Positions 36,527-45,031 of a stretch of DNA of 59,118 nt are shown one piece after another. The DNA is from Pseudomonadota bacterium. GTDB taxonomy: Bacteria; Desulfobacterota; Desulfobulbia; Desulfobulbales; Desulfocapsaceae. A model generated the notes under the pieces. It was not told where the DNA came from and ran no database searches. It saw nothing but the letters and a program-made list of their open reading frames with translations. The stretch is taken from contig DAOVAI010000002.1 in NCBI GenBank assembly GCA_030671085.1, positions 1 to 59,118 on the forward strand, given 5' to 3'. Every line of letters starts with the position of its first letter. Position 1 is the stretch's first letter. The translations under genes were made by a program, and so were the position numbers.

Positions 36527-36763
36527 AAGGAATCCTCTCAATGGGAAATATTTACAGACAACTATTTTTCAAAGCAGGAATACTGTAAGCATTTTTTTCT
36601 GCTTTTACACTGGAAACTTGCATCCATCCCCCTGAACCAACCTGTGTCTTTTTCAGGGTGGAATACTTTCCGGCAACTGACAAAGGATGACCGCCTGGGA
36701 GACAGGCAACAGCAAGTGAATCGCGGAGTGACAAGCAGGAAACAGCGGAAAAAGCCTCTCTTT

Positions 36764-37285
36764 TCAGGAAGTAATCCCTGAAAGATGTTGAAGAATATCG
36801 TCTACCACCTCATCAATACTCCTACCGCCAACTTCGATTTCATAATCGGCAATATCTCTGTACAGGGGCAAACGCTCATTAAAAAGCGCTTCAGCTTTAC
36901 CCAGGTTCTGCAGCAACGGACGTTTTTTGATCTTCTTTTTGGCTTTGGAGTGACCATGGATGGCCTGGAGAATCTGATCAAACTCTGCGTGCAGATACAC
37001 CACTGTTCCGATTCTGCGTATGTTGGGTACCTTAAAAAACCCACCGCCGGTAGAGATGATGGTGTTGCGCACCTGTTCTTCCAGCCAGATTGCCGCCTGT
37101 TGCTCCAATTCCCGGAAACGAAGCTCTCCGTGACGAGCGAAGATCTTTTTCACCTTCAAATTGGTAAAGCTCTCAATCAGATCATCACAATCCACTGCAA
37201 ATTTACCGCTTTTTTCCGCCAGCATCCTGGCTGTTCTCCCCTTGCCCACACCCATAAATCCGATGAGAACGATGTTGCCGGTCAT
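36764..37285 (-). CDS. aroK: Shikimate kinase
   Basis: 173 residues, normal for AroK; phosphorylates shikimate in chorismate synthesis. IVLIGFMGVGKGRTA is the P-loop; the residue after Lys is Gly where Ser or Thr is usual, similar to the GKGT loop of adenylate kinases. DCDDLIE (substrate Asp), ISTGGGFF (shikimate-binding glycines) and RPLLQ (lid Arg) are present. It follows the queuosine mannosyltransferase-like gene by 27 bases and is probably co-transcribed with it. Confidence 0.92.
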   Translation of the reverse strand: MTGNIVLIGFMGVGKGRTARMLAEKSGKFAVDCDDLIESFTNLKVKKIFARHGELRFRELEQQAAIWLEEQVRNTIISTGGGFFKVPNIRRIGTVVYLHAEFDQILQAIHGHSKAKKKIKKRPLLQNLGKAEALFNERLPLYRDIADYEIEVGGRSIDEVVDDILQHLSGITS

Positions 37286-37312
37286 ATTTTCTTCCTCACT
37301 TTAGCCAAGACC

Positions 37313-38398
37313 TCAAAAGAGCCATTGCTTGTATTGATCTTTGCACTCATCCCAATCAAAACGCTGGGTCAGAGTGGAAATCGCATCATGCCCCAGATGG
37401 ATGGGATAAGCAAGAAGCTCTTCCAGGCGATGGGCAAGCTTTCCAGGTGGATAGAGAAATATATCATCATAGAGTTCCGGATAGGAAAGAGCTGCCGGAA
37501 GCAGCGGATAGCACCCTGCCCGAATGGCCTCCAGAACAGCAATACCGAAAAACTCGTGTCTTGCTGTGGAGACTACCACATCTCCCCGGCCGAGTAACTC
37601 TCCATACTGTTCCGAGGACTGGGCATAGCCAAAGTGGATCGTTTCCTTTGTCAGTCGTCTGCGTGCTTCCTCAAAACATTCCGGACTATTTGCAAAAGAT
37701 TGACCCAGTACAATGAGACGAAAAGCCACCCCTTTTTTCTGCAGCAGATAGAGCGCATCAAAGAAGAGTTCCGGCCCCTTATCATGCTCCCAGCGATGAT
37801 TCCAGACGACAACAGGTGGGCCCTCTTCTCTTTCCTGGGACTGAATCCGGTCCACAAAGGAGTAGTCCATTCCCGGGTAGAGGACAAGACTCTTTTCCCT
37901 GATCGCAGGAACACAGCCCTTCAACTTCATATCTGTTGCTTTTTTCAGATATGACCGAATTCCAGCGAGAAAGGTCTCCAAATTAAAACTGGAGTTAAAG
38001 GCGCAACTATCTGATGCCAGGGCTGTGGTAAAATTAATGGAAGTGAAGCGCTGAATGGTTGCATCTGCAATTTGGGTTGGATAGGCAAACTGGTTTTCAT
38101 GAAAATAGGTGCAAAAGCGTGCTCCATGATTCCACCCTGGTATGGTGGTCAGAAGGGAACGCAGGACAGCAACATCAACAAAGGTGGAACAGAGCACTGT
38201 ATCAAAAAATCGCTGCTCCACAGGAATCAGTTTGATCTGCTCGACGAACCAGAGTGCTGAGAGCTGCATGCGCATCTTCCACTTGCGGGCTGGAAGGGTT
38301 AACAAGGTGTAGTCGGCTTGCACAGTCCGCTGCAGTCCCTGGAGAAAAACCTTATGAGAGCCCCCGTAATAGGGCTCAAGGATCAAAACACGCTTCAT
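37313..38398 (-). CDS. DUF3524 glycosyltransferase, related to tRNA-queuosine alpha-mannosyltransferase
   Basis: 361 residues, GT-B-type glycosyltransferase. The N-terminus VLILEPYYGGSHKVFLQGL is the signature of the DUF3524/GTDC1 family, whose animal member QTMAN mannosylates queuosine in tRNA-Asp. The C-terminal half has PVVVWNHRWEHDKGPELFF and STARHEFFGIAVLEAIRAGC, the latter the nucleotide-sugar site with its EFFG..VLEA pattern. Cytoplasmic; no signal. The bacterial substrate is inferred only from the family. Upstream of aroK in one operon; its start overlaps the end of a possible 62-codon frame. Confidence 0.88.
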   Translation of the reverse strand: MKRVLILEPYYGGSHKVFLQGLQRTVQADYTLLTLPARKWKMRMQLSALWFVEQIKLIPVEQRFFDTVLCSTFVDVAVLRSLLTTIPGWNHGARFCTYFHENQFAYPTQIADATIQRFTSINFTTALASDSCAFNSSFNLETFLAGIRSYLKKATDMKLKGCVPAIREKSLVLYPGMDYSFVDRIQSQEREEGPPVVVWNHRWEHDKGPELFFDALYLLQKKGVAFRLIVLGQSFANSPECFEEARRRLTKETIHFGYAQSSEQYGELLGRGDVVVSTARHEFFGIAVLEAIRAGCYPLLPAALSYPELYDDIFLYPPGKLAHRLEELLAYPIHLGHDAISTLTQRFDWDECKDQYKQWLF

Positions 38399-38583
38399 TT
38401 TTCTTTCTCTTTCTTTACGTTATCTGCAAGGTAATGACTGAAGGGACTGGTTCCATGATGGTGATCCCCACAGCCTGGAGGCAGGGTTCCTCCGCAAAAG
38501 TGCAGGGTCTTGTCCGGAAAATTGAAGACAGCCCTGCTGAGCCTTGTGGATGCTCTGGAAACATTTATATTCCGGATCATCAC
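38395..38583 (-). CDS. Possible small Cys/His-containing protein, 62 residues
   Basis: A candidate only. The ATG at 38583 has GAGGTG six bases upstream, and the TGA overlaps the ATG of the DUF3524 glycosyltransferase in a coupled ATGA arrangement. The C-terminal half reads LHFCGGTLPPGCGDHHHG followed by a lysine-rich tail, a plausible metal-binding patch. No homologue is recognised and other frames are open in this stretch, so it may be chance. Confidence 0.3.
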   Translation of the reverse strand: MMIRNINVSRASTRLSRAVFNFPDKTLHFCGGTLPPGCGDHHHGTSPFSHYLADNVKKEKEK

Positions 38584-38835
38584 CCGTCACCTCTCTACAA
38601 TCCCCTTTCCAACGCAACCATCCGCGAACATTTTTCCTTTTTCCAATGAATCGCATGCGAAAAGAGTGAATCAGTCCTTTGAGGGAACTAGAGGGGAAAA
38701 GCTGCATAATCCGGGACATGGTTACTCTGTCTTCCTGCATTGTGAAAGAGAAGACTTTCAGGAGGTTCCATTTTCTGCTACAAAGAAGAGACATCACCCC
38801 CTACGATAAACGAAAGCAACGGTGGAGACAAGCAG
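38399..38835. other. Divergent spacer between the glycosyltransferase and ppsR
   Basis: 437 bases that must hold the promoters of both divergent units. Apart from the possible 62-codon minus-strand frame, several overlapping short frames are open, but none has a convincing ribosome site or motif. No clear promoter hexamers or strong hairpins were seen. Confidence 0.4.
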
Positions 38836-39654
38836 ATGTGGCATTCGAAGGATGTTTATTACCTGTCAGGAAGTACAGGTATACTGGCTGAAGACCTTGG
38901 CAAGGCATTGCTTTGTCAGTTTCCGGAAATCAGTTTCAATGAGGAAAAGATTCCCTTCATTCGCACCGAGGAAGATGCGTGCAAGGCCTTAAAGTATATC
39001 CTTTCCAGATCAGCGGCCCGCTACCCCCTTGTGTTTTCCACCATCATGAACAAATACCTCATCGAGATCCTTGATTCTCCAGAGGTGGAATTTTTCAACA
39101 TCTGCGACAGTTACCTGGAGCGACTGCAAACCATCCTTGAAGCCGAACCCTTGAGGGAATCAGGATTTTCACGGCATCTGGACGACACCACCATGGCCAA
39201 ACGGGTCAGTGCCATCCAGTACTGTATTTCCCATGATGACGGCACCCGACTCAAGGACTATGACGAGGCCGAAGTTATTCTCCTGGGAGTCTCTCGTTCC
39301 GGCAAGACACCTATTTCAGTTTACCTGGCCACCCAGATGGGCATCAAGGCCGCAAACTACCCCCTTGTTGCCGACGATCTCGACGCCTATCGCCTACCGC
39401 CGGCCATCATTCGCAATAAGGCCCGGGCCATCGGCCTGTCCACCTCTCCGGAAAATCTCCACTTTATCCGGGAAAAACGATACAAGGGAAGTAGTTATGC
39501 CCAGTTGAGCACCTGTACCAACGAACTCAGACAGGCCAATCAGATCTTCCTCAACCACAATATACCAATCATAGCCTCAGACGGTAGCTCCATTGAAGAA
39601 ACCGCAACCCAGGTGGCCCAGCAAATGTCGCTGAAACGGCTGCCGCGCCTGTAA
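38836..39654 (+). CDS. ppsR: Pyruvate,water dikinase / pyruvate,phosphate dikinase regulatory protein
   Basis: 272 residues, DUF299 family. These bifunctional proteins phosphorylate (with ADP) and dephosphorylate (with Pi) a threonine beside the catalytic His of PEP synthase or PPDK, switching PEP formation from pyruvate. The P-loop is LLGVSRSGKTPIS; YYLSGSTGILAEDLGKALL opens the domain, and HHDDG-like SHDDGTRLKDYDEAEV and KARAIGLSTSPENLHFIR follow. GGAG precedes the ATG. The target kinase is not in the window. First gene of a three-gene unit. Confidence 0.94.
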   Translation: MWHSKDVYYLSGSTGILAEDLGKALLCQFPEISFNEEKIPFIRTEEDACKALKYILSRSAARYPLVFSTIMNKYLIEILDSPEVEFFNICDSYLERLQTILEAEPLRESGFSRHLDDTTMAKRVSAIQYCISHDDGTRLKDYDEAEVILLGVSRSGKTPISVYLATQMGIKAANYPLVADDLDAYRLPPAIIRNKARAIGLSTSPENLHFIREKRYKGSSYAQLSTCTNELRQANQIFLNHNIPIIASDGSSIEETATQVAQQMSLKRLPRL

Positions 39655-39674
39655 TTCACGACAAAGGAAAGTTC

Positions 39675-39902
39675 ATGCAATTGATTGACAATATCCCTCT
39701 CTCTATTCTGATCATATTGACCATTCTTCTAGGTCTCGCCCCATTTGTACCTGAACCGCATATCGTGGAAAAACTCCGCATGCTGAGCCAGGGAACTCTG
39801 CGTAAACCCATTGACATCTTTGATCTCTTTTACCACGCAGCCCCCTTTATCCTGCTCATCATCAAACTGATTCGTCTAAAAAGCGCAGGATCACCCCAAT
39901 GA
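39675..39902 (+). CDS. Small conserved membrane protein, 75 residues
   Basis: A hydrophobic helix at about 8-25 ([17 protein letters not shown]), then a conserved-looking central part ([20 protein letters not shown]) and a second hydrophobic helix at 51-66. Proteins of this pattern occur widely in proteobacteria, sometimes mislabelled as RND transporters; the function is unknown. It starts 20 bases after ppsR, and its TGA overlaps the next ATG by four bases. Confidence 0.8.
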   Translation: MQLIDNIPLSILIILTILLGLAPFVPEPHIVEKLRMLSQGTLRKPIDIFDLFYHAAPFILLIIKLIRLKSAGSPQ

Positions 39903-40384
39903 ATATCGAGAACAACTGTCCCTGCGGCAGTAACAAACCCTTTGCTGCCTGTTGCGCCCCGATTTTAGACGATCAGAGCAAGGCAGAAACAGCCGAACAG
40001 CTTATGCGTTCCCGCTACTGCGGATATACCCTGGCGAGGAATGAATATCTCATGGAGAGCTGGGCGCAAGAGACACGACCTGCGGAACTGGACGTGGAAG
40101 ACGATAGCATCCAGTGGCTGGGGCTTGAGGTGGAAGAATGCGCAAAAGGAGGGAGAGAAGACAAGGAAGGAACAGTGACCTTCACTGCCAGCTTTCTCAG
40201 CTCCGACCACCTCTGCAAGCTGCATGAGAAAAGCAGGTTTGTCAGGCACGACAATCTCTGGTACTACCTGGATGGAGAGACTGAAGCCACAACTGCAAAA
40301 GTCGGGAGAAACGAGCCCTGCCCCTGCGGCTCGGGAAGAAAGTACAAGAGATGTTGTTTAGGGAGACCCAAGACTGCAGGCTGA
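39899..40384 (+). CDS. YchJ-like protein with two SEC-C zinc motifs
   Basis: 161 residues. A SEC-C motif at each end, [13 protein letters not shown] (N-terminal) and [13 protein letters not shown] (C-terminal), brackets a YchJ-type NTF2-like middle domain ([45 protein letters not shown]). The zinc motif is the same as at the SecA C-terminus. The function of YchJ is not defined. Translationally coupled to the preceding small membrane protein. Confidence 0.93.
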   Translation: MNIENNCPCGSNKPFAACCAPILDDQSKAETAEQLMRSRYCGYTLARNEYLMESWAQETRPAELDVEDDSIQWLGLEVEECAKGGREDKEGTVTFTASFLSSDHLCKLHEKSRFVRHDNLWYYLDGETEATTAKVGRNEPCPCGSGRKYKRCCLGRPKTAG

Positions 40385-40439
40385 AGGGTGTAAGCAAAGA
40401 GCAGAAAACTTCCCCTTCAGCCTCTCTGCTCTATGCCAT

Positions 40440-41189
40440 CTATTCCGGAATAGACACCATAGAGGCAAATTTCGGCTCATGAAGGGGCAGGAGGATATCC
40501 GCCTCCTTCTTGATCCGCAGCATGATATCATAGGCCTCATTGACATTGACATGGGTCCCCGGCGGAATTACCTCCATCTCCATGGCTGTGACCTGCTTGG
40601 GGGGAAAGAAATTTTCCAGCAGGCAGCAGAAACCGGTGATAATGGCCGTGCCTTTCCTGGTCTCCACTGCCACGGAAAGCCCTCCTGCCGTGTGGGCAGG
40701 GGTGTGGAGAACACGAATACCGGGAACAATCTCGGCGTCACCGGTCACTGTCCGAATCTGGTTATTTTCGCTGATCTCGTAGATAAAATCTTCCAGATAA
40801 CGAAAGTCCAGGGGGTGAGGATCACGAATATGGGCCAGTTCCTTTTCATGGACATAAAAAACAGCGTTGGTGCACTTGTAGTCATTCTCACAATGATCGT
40901 TATGCAGATGGGTGTGGATCACGATATCAATATCATCTGGCTTGAGCCCCCACTGAGCCAATCCCTCTTCAAAGGTTACCACCTTGCCGCCGATGGCCTG
41001 TTCCCGATCCTCTGATTGAATTGGATGCATCTCTCCAGTATCAACAAGTATCTTTTTATCTCCGCCTTCGATATACCAACAATAAATAGGAATGGTATAA
41101 GACTTACCGTAATCATGCTGATAGGTCATCATGCCCTTATCGAAGACCTTGGTCCCCATTACCATGGGGTGGAGAGTAAAAGTTGTCAT
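40440..41189 (-). CDS. Metallo-beta-lactamase fold hydrolase (N-acyl homoserine lactonase-like)
   Basis: 249 residues. The zinc motif HTHLHNDHCEND, LHTPAHTAGGLSV and a final PLHEP give the ligand set of the AHL-lactonase/glyoxalase II-like branch. CWYIEGGDKKILVDTG is the usual strand before the active site. The substrate cannot be told from sequence. The ATG at 41189 has GGAGG five bases upstream. Lone gene, convergent with the ychJ-like gene, with a 240-base upstream spacer that shows no further gene. Confidence 0.9.
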   Translation of the reverse strand: MTTFTLHPMVMGTKVFDKGMMTYQHDYGKSYTIPIYCWYIEGGDKKILVDTGEMHPIQSEDREQAIGGKVVTFEEGLAQWGLKPDDIDIVIHTHLHNDHCENDYKCTNAVFYVHEKELAHIRDPHPLDFRYLEDFIYEISENNQIRTVTGDAEIVPGIRVLHTPAHTAGGLSVAVETRKGTAIITGFCCLLENFFPPKQVTAMEMEVIPPGTHVNVNEAYDIMLRIKKEADILLPLHEPKFASMVSIPE

Positions 41190-41438
41190 ACACACCTCCA
41201 GACTGGATTTTTTTTTTAAATTTCCCTATAGTTGTTGAGCTAATAGGTGTTAGCCTCCTAACCCGGCAGAGCTTGGTAAGATCCTCTACACTCCCAAAAC
41301 ATAGCTGGGTTGAACAAACTATTCGCAAATCATTAACATTTTTGAATAGATGGTTCACCAGAGGCTCTACAAGGCCAAGCATTTAAAGAATACATTAAAT
41401 ACTTTCAGAAGCAACATTTTTCCGCAGGAGTTTTTTTC

Positions 41439-42275
41439 ATGCAGGAATATTCCAAACTCGATCAGCCAGCTGTTCTCTCTTCCATCTTTTATCCGCGCAG
41501 CAGTGAACGCACCCCTCTCCCCCCCGGGGCAGCAGATGTTGAGATTGAAACGGAACCGGGAATCACCATCGGCTGCAGATTTTATATCCGTGACCCCAAA
41601 GCGCCAAACATCCTCTTTTTCCATGGTAACGGTGAAATCGCAACCGACTACGACGAGATCGGTCCGCTCTACAATGAAGCTGGTATGAACCTGCTCATGA
41701 CCGATTATCGAGGATATGGCTGGAGCAGCGGCAGGCCAACGGTTACCAACATGTTCACTGATGCCGAGGTCCTGTTCCAGGAAATCAAAAACTGGCTCAG
41801 CTATTCCAATCACACGGGTCCCCTCTTTTTCATGGGCCGTTCTCTGGGATCGGCCCCTGCCATAGACCTTGCAACCCGGCATGCAGATGCGATCAAGGGA
41901 TTGATCCTGGAAAGTGCTATTGCCGACACCCTGCCCCTGGCTCGTACCCTGGGTATAGATCCAGAGAGAATGAGAATCACGGAAGAGGATGGATTCAACA
42001 ACCTGAAAAAGATCGAGTCGATCAAAACGGCTACCTTTATCCTTCATGGTGCACGGGATGAATTGATTCCTGCTGACCAGGCGGAAAAGCTGCAGTCATA
42101 CAGCGGAGCAAAGTCCAAGGAGTTTGTGGTGATTCCCGGTGCTGAACATAACACCATGATAACCATTGGCGGCAAACTCTATTTCCAGACCATAAAACAG
42201 TTCATCGACAAGGTTACCGGTGTCACCAACTGGCGAAGACGCCGTAAAAAAACTTCCCTGCGGACAGGAGAATAA
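41439..42275 (+). CDS. Alpha/beta hydrolase
   Basis: 278 residues of the BEM46/ABHD13-like alpha/beta hydrolase type. LFFHGNGEIATDYDEI is the oxyanion region, FFMGRSLGSAPAIDLA the nucleophile elbow with Ser, LHGARDELIPADQAE supplies the acidic residue and IPGAEHNTM the catalytic His. No signal peptide, so cytoplasmic. Substrate unknown. It is followed after three bases by the solute-binding lipoprotein gene and then a dCMP deaminase gene, forming one transcription unit. Confidence 0.9.
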   Translation: MQEYSKLDQPAVLSSIFYPRSSERTPLPPGAADVEIETEPGITIGCRFYIRDPKAPNILFFHGNGEIATDYDEIGPLYNEAGMNLLMTDYRGYGWSSGRPTVTNMFTDAEVLFQEIKNWLSYSNHTGPLFFMGRSLGSAPAIDLATRHADAIKGLILESAIADTLPLARTLGIDPERMRITEEDGFNNLKKIESIKTATFILHGARDELIPADQAEKLQSYSGAKSKEFVVIPGAEHNTMITIGGKLYFQTIKQFIDKVTGVTNWRRRRKKTSLRTGE

Positions 42276-42278
42276 ATC

Positions 42279-43085
42279 ATGCAGAAAATCAGTCCCCTCT
42301 TTCGTCATTTCATACTCCTGCTTGCACTCTCACTTCCCCTGTTGCTGTCAGCCTGTACAGCTTCCGATGAGTTCTCCCGTACCGCAAAAATCGGTCCTGA
42401 TCCCTCTCTCCTGCGGGTAGGTGTCTCTGCCAACGCCCCTCCTCTTATCTACAAGAAAAATGGAAAGATCACTGGCTTGGAGGCGCAGCTGGCACGTAAT
42501 CTGGGAAGGTTTATGGGAAAAAAGATAAAATTTGTCGAACTCAAATGGGAAAATCAGATTGATGCCCTGGAAAACAATGAAATCGATATCATCATGTCCG
42601 GGATGTCTATCACCACTGCCAGACAATACCGTATCGCCTTCAGCGACCCCTATCTTCGTGCCGGCCAGATTATGCTGGTCCGACTCAGGGACAAGGCCCT
42701 TTTTTCCACTGGTATCTACAGCCTGATGAACTCCAATTACATCATCGGAACAGTCAAGAACACCACCGGCGACCTCTTTATTACCCAAACCATTAACGGG
42801 GCAAAAATAAAGTCCTTCACCAAGTCTTCTGATGCGGTCCAGGCACTCATCAATAAGAAGATTGATGCTTTTGTTTACGATGCGCCCATGGTCTGCCACT
42901 ATGCAGCAATTAATGAAAATGCAAAACTGGCACCTATTCTCACCCTGGCTACAGAGGAATATCTGGCTTGGGGAATCCGTAAGGAAGACAGGCAACTCCA
43001 GACACAGGCAAATGAGTTCCTCCAAGAGCTGAAAAACAGGCAGGAATTACAACGAAAAATCCGCACCTGGATTCCTTATATGTAA
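42279..43085 (+). CDS. Periplasmic solute-binding lipoprotein (family 3)
   Basis: 268 residues. Signal peptide of the lipoprotein type with lipobox LSAC (Cys26); the +2 residue is Thr, compatible with outer-membrane sorting. The mature part is an SBP_bac_3 domain (LRVGVSANAPPLIYKKNGKI, LARNLGRFMGKKIKFVELKW, DIIMSGMSITTARQYRIAFS) as in amino-acid ABC binding proteins. No permease or ATPase gene is adjacent, so it may serve as an orphan binding protein. GGAG precedes the ATG; operon with the hydrolase and dCMP deaminase. Confidence 0.92.
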   Translation: MQKISPLFRHFILLLALSLPLLLSACTASDEFSRTAKIGPDPSLLRVGVSANAPPLIYKKNGKITGLEAQLARNLGRFMGKKIKFVELKWENQIDALENNEIDIIMSGMSITTARQYRIAFSDPYLRAGQIMLVRLRDKALFSTGIYSLMNSNYIIGTVKNTTGDLFITQTINGAKIKSFTKSSDAVQALINKKIDAFVYDAPMVCHYAAINENAKLAPILTLATEEYLAWGIRKEDRQLQTQANEFLQELKNRQELQRKIRTWIPYM

Positions 43086-43097
43086 GGGGCTAGACAA

Positions 43098-43604
43098 ATG
43101 ACTGCAGCATCACAAAAACGACAGGACTATCTCAGCTGGGACGAATATTTCATGGCTGTCGCCCTGCTCTCTGCCGAGCGCAGCAAAGACCCCAACACCC
43201 AGGTGGGAGCCTGTGTTGCCAATAGTGACAATAAAATCGTGGGAGTGGGATATAACGGTTTTCCCTGGGGATGCTCCGATGACGAACTCCCCTGGGCCCG
43301 TGAAGGCGATCTCCTTGACATCAAGTACCCGTATGTCTGTCATGCGGAACTCAATGCGGTACTCAACTCCATCTCCTATAACCTGAAGGGATGCAGAATC
43401 TACGTGGGGCTTTTTCCCTGTAATGAGTGCACCAAAGTGATCATCCAGTCAGGGATTAGAGAAATTATTTATATGTCGGATAAGTATGCGGAGAGTAATT
43501 CGGTAAAGGCATCCAAGCGTATGCTGGATCTAGCAAAGACCAGCTATCGGCAGTTTCAAGTGAGGGCCAAGGAAGTGACCCTGAAACTCTTTCCCGAGGA
43601 GTAA
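43098..43604 (+). CDS. Deoxycytidylate (dCMP) deaminase
   Basis: 168 residues, zinc-dependent dCMP deaminase (ComEB type) converting dCMP to dUMP for thymidylate synthesis. Ligands and catalytic residue are CHAELNA (His82, Glu84) and PCNEC (Cys108, Cys111). [28 protein letters not shown] and RASKRML-like [11 protein letters not shown] match the family. Last gene of the three-gene plus-strand unit; converges on thiL. Confidence 0.94.
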   Translation: MTAASQKRQDYLSWDEYFMAVALLSAERSKDPNTQVGACVANSDNKIVGVGYNGFPWGCSDDELPWAREGDLLDIKYPYVCHAELNAVLNSISYNLKGCRIYVGLFPCNECTKVIIQSGIREIIYMSDKYAESNSVKASKRMLDLAKTSYRQFQVRAKEVTLKLFPEE

Positions 43605-43643
43605 TGCTGGAGCAGGAAACTCTCGGGAAAAGGAGCTGAAGAT

Positions 43644-44633
43644 TCAGTGCTCGTATCCCTGGAAGGATATCTCTTCTTCTCTTGAGTCTTTCTGCAGAAA
43701 GACTCCCTGACCGTGCCGGACTGCCCCTATCTGAAAAACGTGCCTTCCCTTTTCCTCCATGAGCCGGAGCAGCTCTCTTTCACATCCCATGCGTACGGTG
43801 AAAACCAACTGGTAATCTTCTCCGCTGCGCAGAATAAGATCTTCTACATTCAACCCTAACACCTCCGCAGCCGAGGAGAGCTCAGGGAGAAAAGGCAGTT
43901 GATCAACCTGGATCAGGGCCCCGGTTCCAGAGGCCTGGCAGATATGGGCAAGATCTGTGGCAATGCCGTCGGAAATGTCCTGCATGGCTGTCACCAAGCC
44001 ACTCTCTGCAAGCTCCATTCCAAGGTCTATGCAGGGAAGCGGATCCAGATGGGCATCCAGTAGGGGCTGCCACCTGGACAGATCAAGCGATCCGGGATTC
44101 CTTTTCTCGACAGCAAGGAGTTCTAGGCCGCCACCGGCAGAACCGAGAGCTCCTGAAACCCAAACAGTGTCACCCACTGAGGCACCGGAACGATAGATGG
44201 CACCGTTGCCCACAGGTTCACCAAGGACCGTGACCGTCAAGACCAGTCCTTTGCCCTGCACAGTATCACCGCCAATCAGCCGACAGTCAAATTGTTGAAG
44301 CATCTCCAGGACTCCGTCCAGCCACCTACTGATCCATTCCACGTCAAGGTCCTCGGGCAGACAGAGCGACAAGAGGACAAATCGCGGCCTTCCACCCATG
44401 GCTGCGATATCGCTGAGATTCACAGCCAGGGATTTCCGGCCGAGCAGCTCTGGCAGGTGCCAACTCCGGTCAAAATGGATGGAATCGACCAGGGTATCTG
44501 TACTGATCAACCAGGAACCCGAAGCAGTCACCTCACAGCAGTCATCACCAATGCCCTTGACCAGGCCATCAGCAGAACCATTGCATGCCTGACGAATTTT
44601 ATGAATAAGTTCCCGTTCAGACCAGCAAGTCAT
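43644..44633 (-). CDS. thiL: Thiamine-monophosphate kinase
   Basis: 329 residues, normal ThiL. Phosphorylates thiamine monophosphate to the pyrophosphate cofactor. Motifs: GIGDDCCEV (metal-binding Asp pair), STDTLVDSIHFD, GRKSLAVNLSDIAAMGG, LIGGDTV, VSGALGSAGGGL and MQDISDGIATDLAHI. The ATG shares its A with the TAA of the upstream 125-residue gene, so translation is coupled. Confidence 0.96.
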   Translation of the reverse strand: MTCWSERELIHKIRQACNGSADGLVKGIGDDCCEVTASGSWLISTDTLVDSIHFDRSWHLPELLGRKSLAVNLSDIAAMGGRPRFVLLSLCLPEDLDVEWISRWLDGVLEMLQQFDCRLIGGDTVQGKGLVLTVTVLGEPVGNGAIYRSGASVGDTVWVSGALGSAGGGLELLAVEKRNPGSLDLSRWQPLLDAHLDPLPCIDLGMELAESGLVTAMQDISDGIATDLAHICQASGTGALIQVDQLPFLPELSSAAEVLGLNVEDLILRSGEDYQLVFTVRMGCERELLRLMEEKGRHVFQIGAVRHGQGVFLQKDSREEEISFQGYEH

Positions 44634-45010
44634 TACTTCACCCGCTTGAGAAAGGAATCCTTTTTTTTGGACTTCTCCTGGATTGCCTGCCTATCTTGGG
44701 GTGGTTTACTGGCACTGGGGGCAAAGTCCACAGCCTTTACAAAACGCTCTTCTCCGCCCATGGTAAAAACCTCCATACCAGTCATCTGCGCAGTTCGCAA
44801 AGTCCAGGTGATTTTCTGAGGAGGTACCGAAAGAAAGGTGAGAGCGATATTCCACCATTCGGCCTTGCGTGTGGTATCACGGCTGATATCGGTTACCAGG
44901 GCATAAATTAGCATCTGAGGCTCTTTGGAGGCTATCAAAACGATATCTCCGATGTCGGTAGTGTCCTTGAAAGGTACAATCTGTCGCAATTCGGATACGA
45001 GTTTTTCCAT
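44633..45010 (-). CDS. Hypothetical protein, 125 residues
   Basis: No recognised family. A mixed alpha/beta, soluble protein with LVSELRQIVPFKDTTDIGDI, LIYALVTDISRDTTRKAEWW and VFTMGGEERFVKAVDF, ending in a basic, low-complexity tail (KSKKKDSFLKRVK). It overlaps thiL by one base and follows the 570-residue membrane-anchored protein by 21 bases, so all three form an operon. The ATG at 45010 is preceded by a GGAGCC-like site. Confidence 0.7.
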   Translation of the reverse strand: MEKLVSELRQIVPFKDTTDIGDIVLIASKEPQMLIYALVTDISRDTTRKAEWWNIALTFLSVPPQKITWTLRTAQMTGMEVFTMGGEERFVKAVDFAPSASKPPQDRQAIQEKSKKKDSFLKRVK

Positions 45011-45031
45011 GCATGGCTCCGGTAAAAAAAC

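Noticed and set aside
36542-36763. Short minus-strand frame of about 60 codons between aroK and gpmI
   Set aside because: It starts only with TTG, lacks a Shine-Dalgarno and shows no recognisable sequence.
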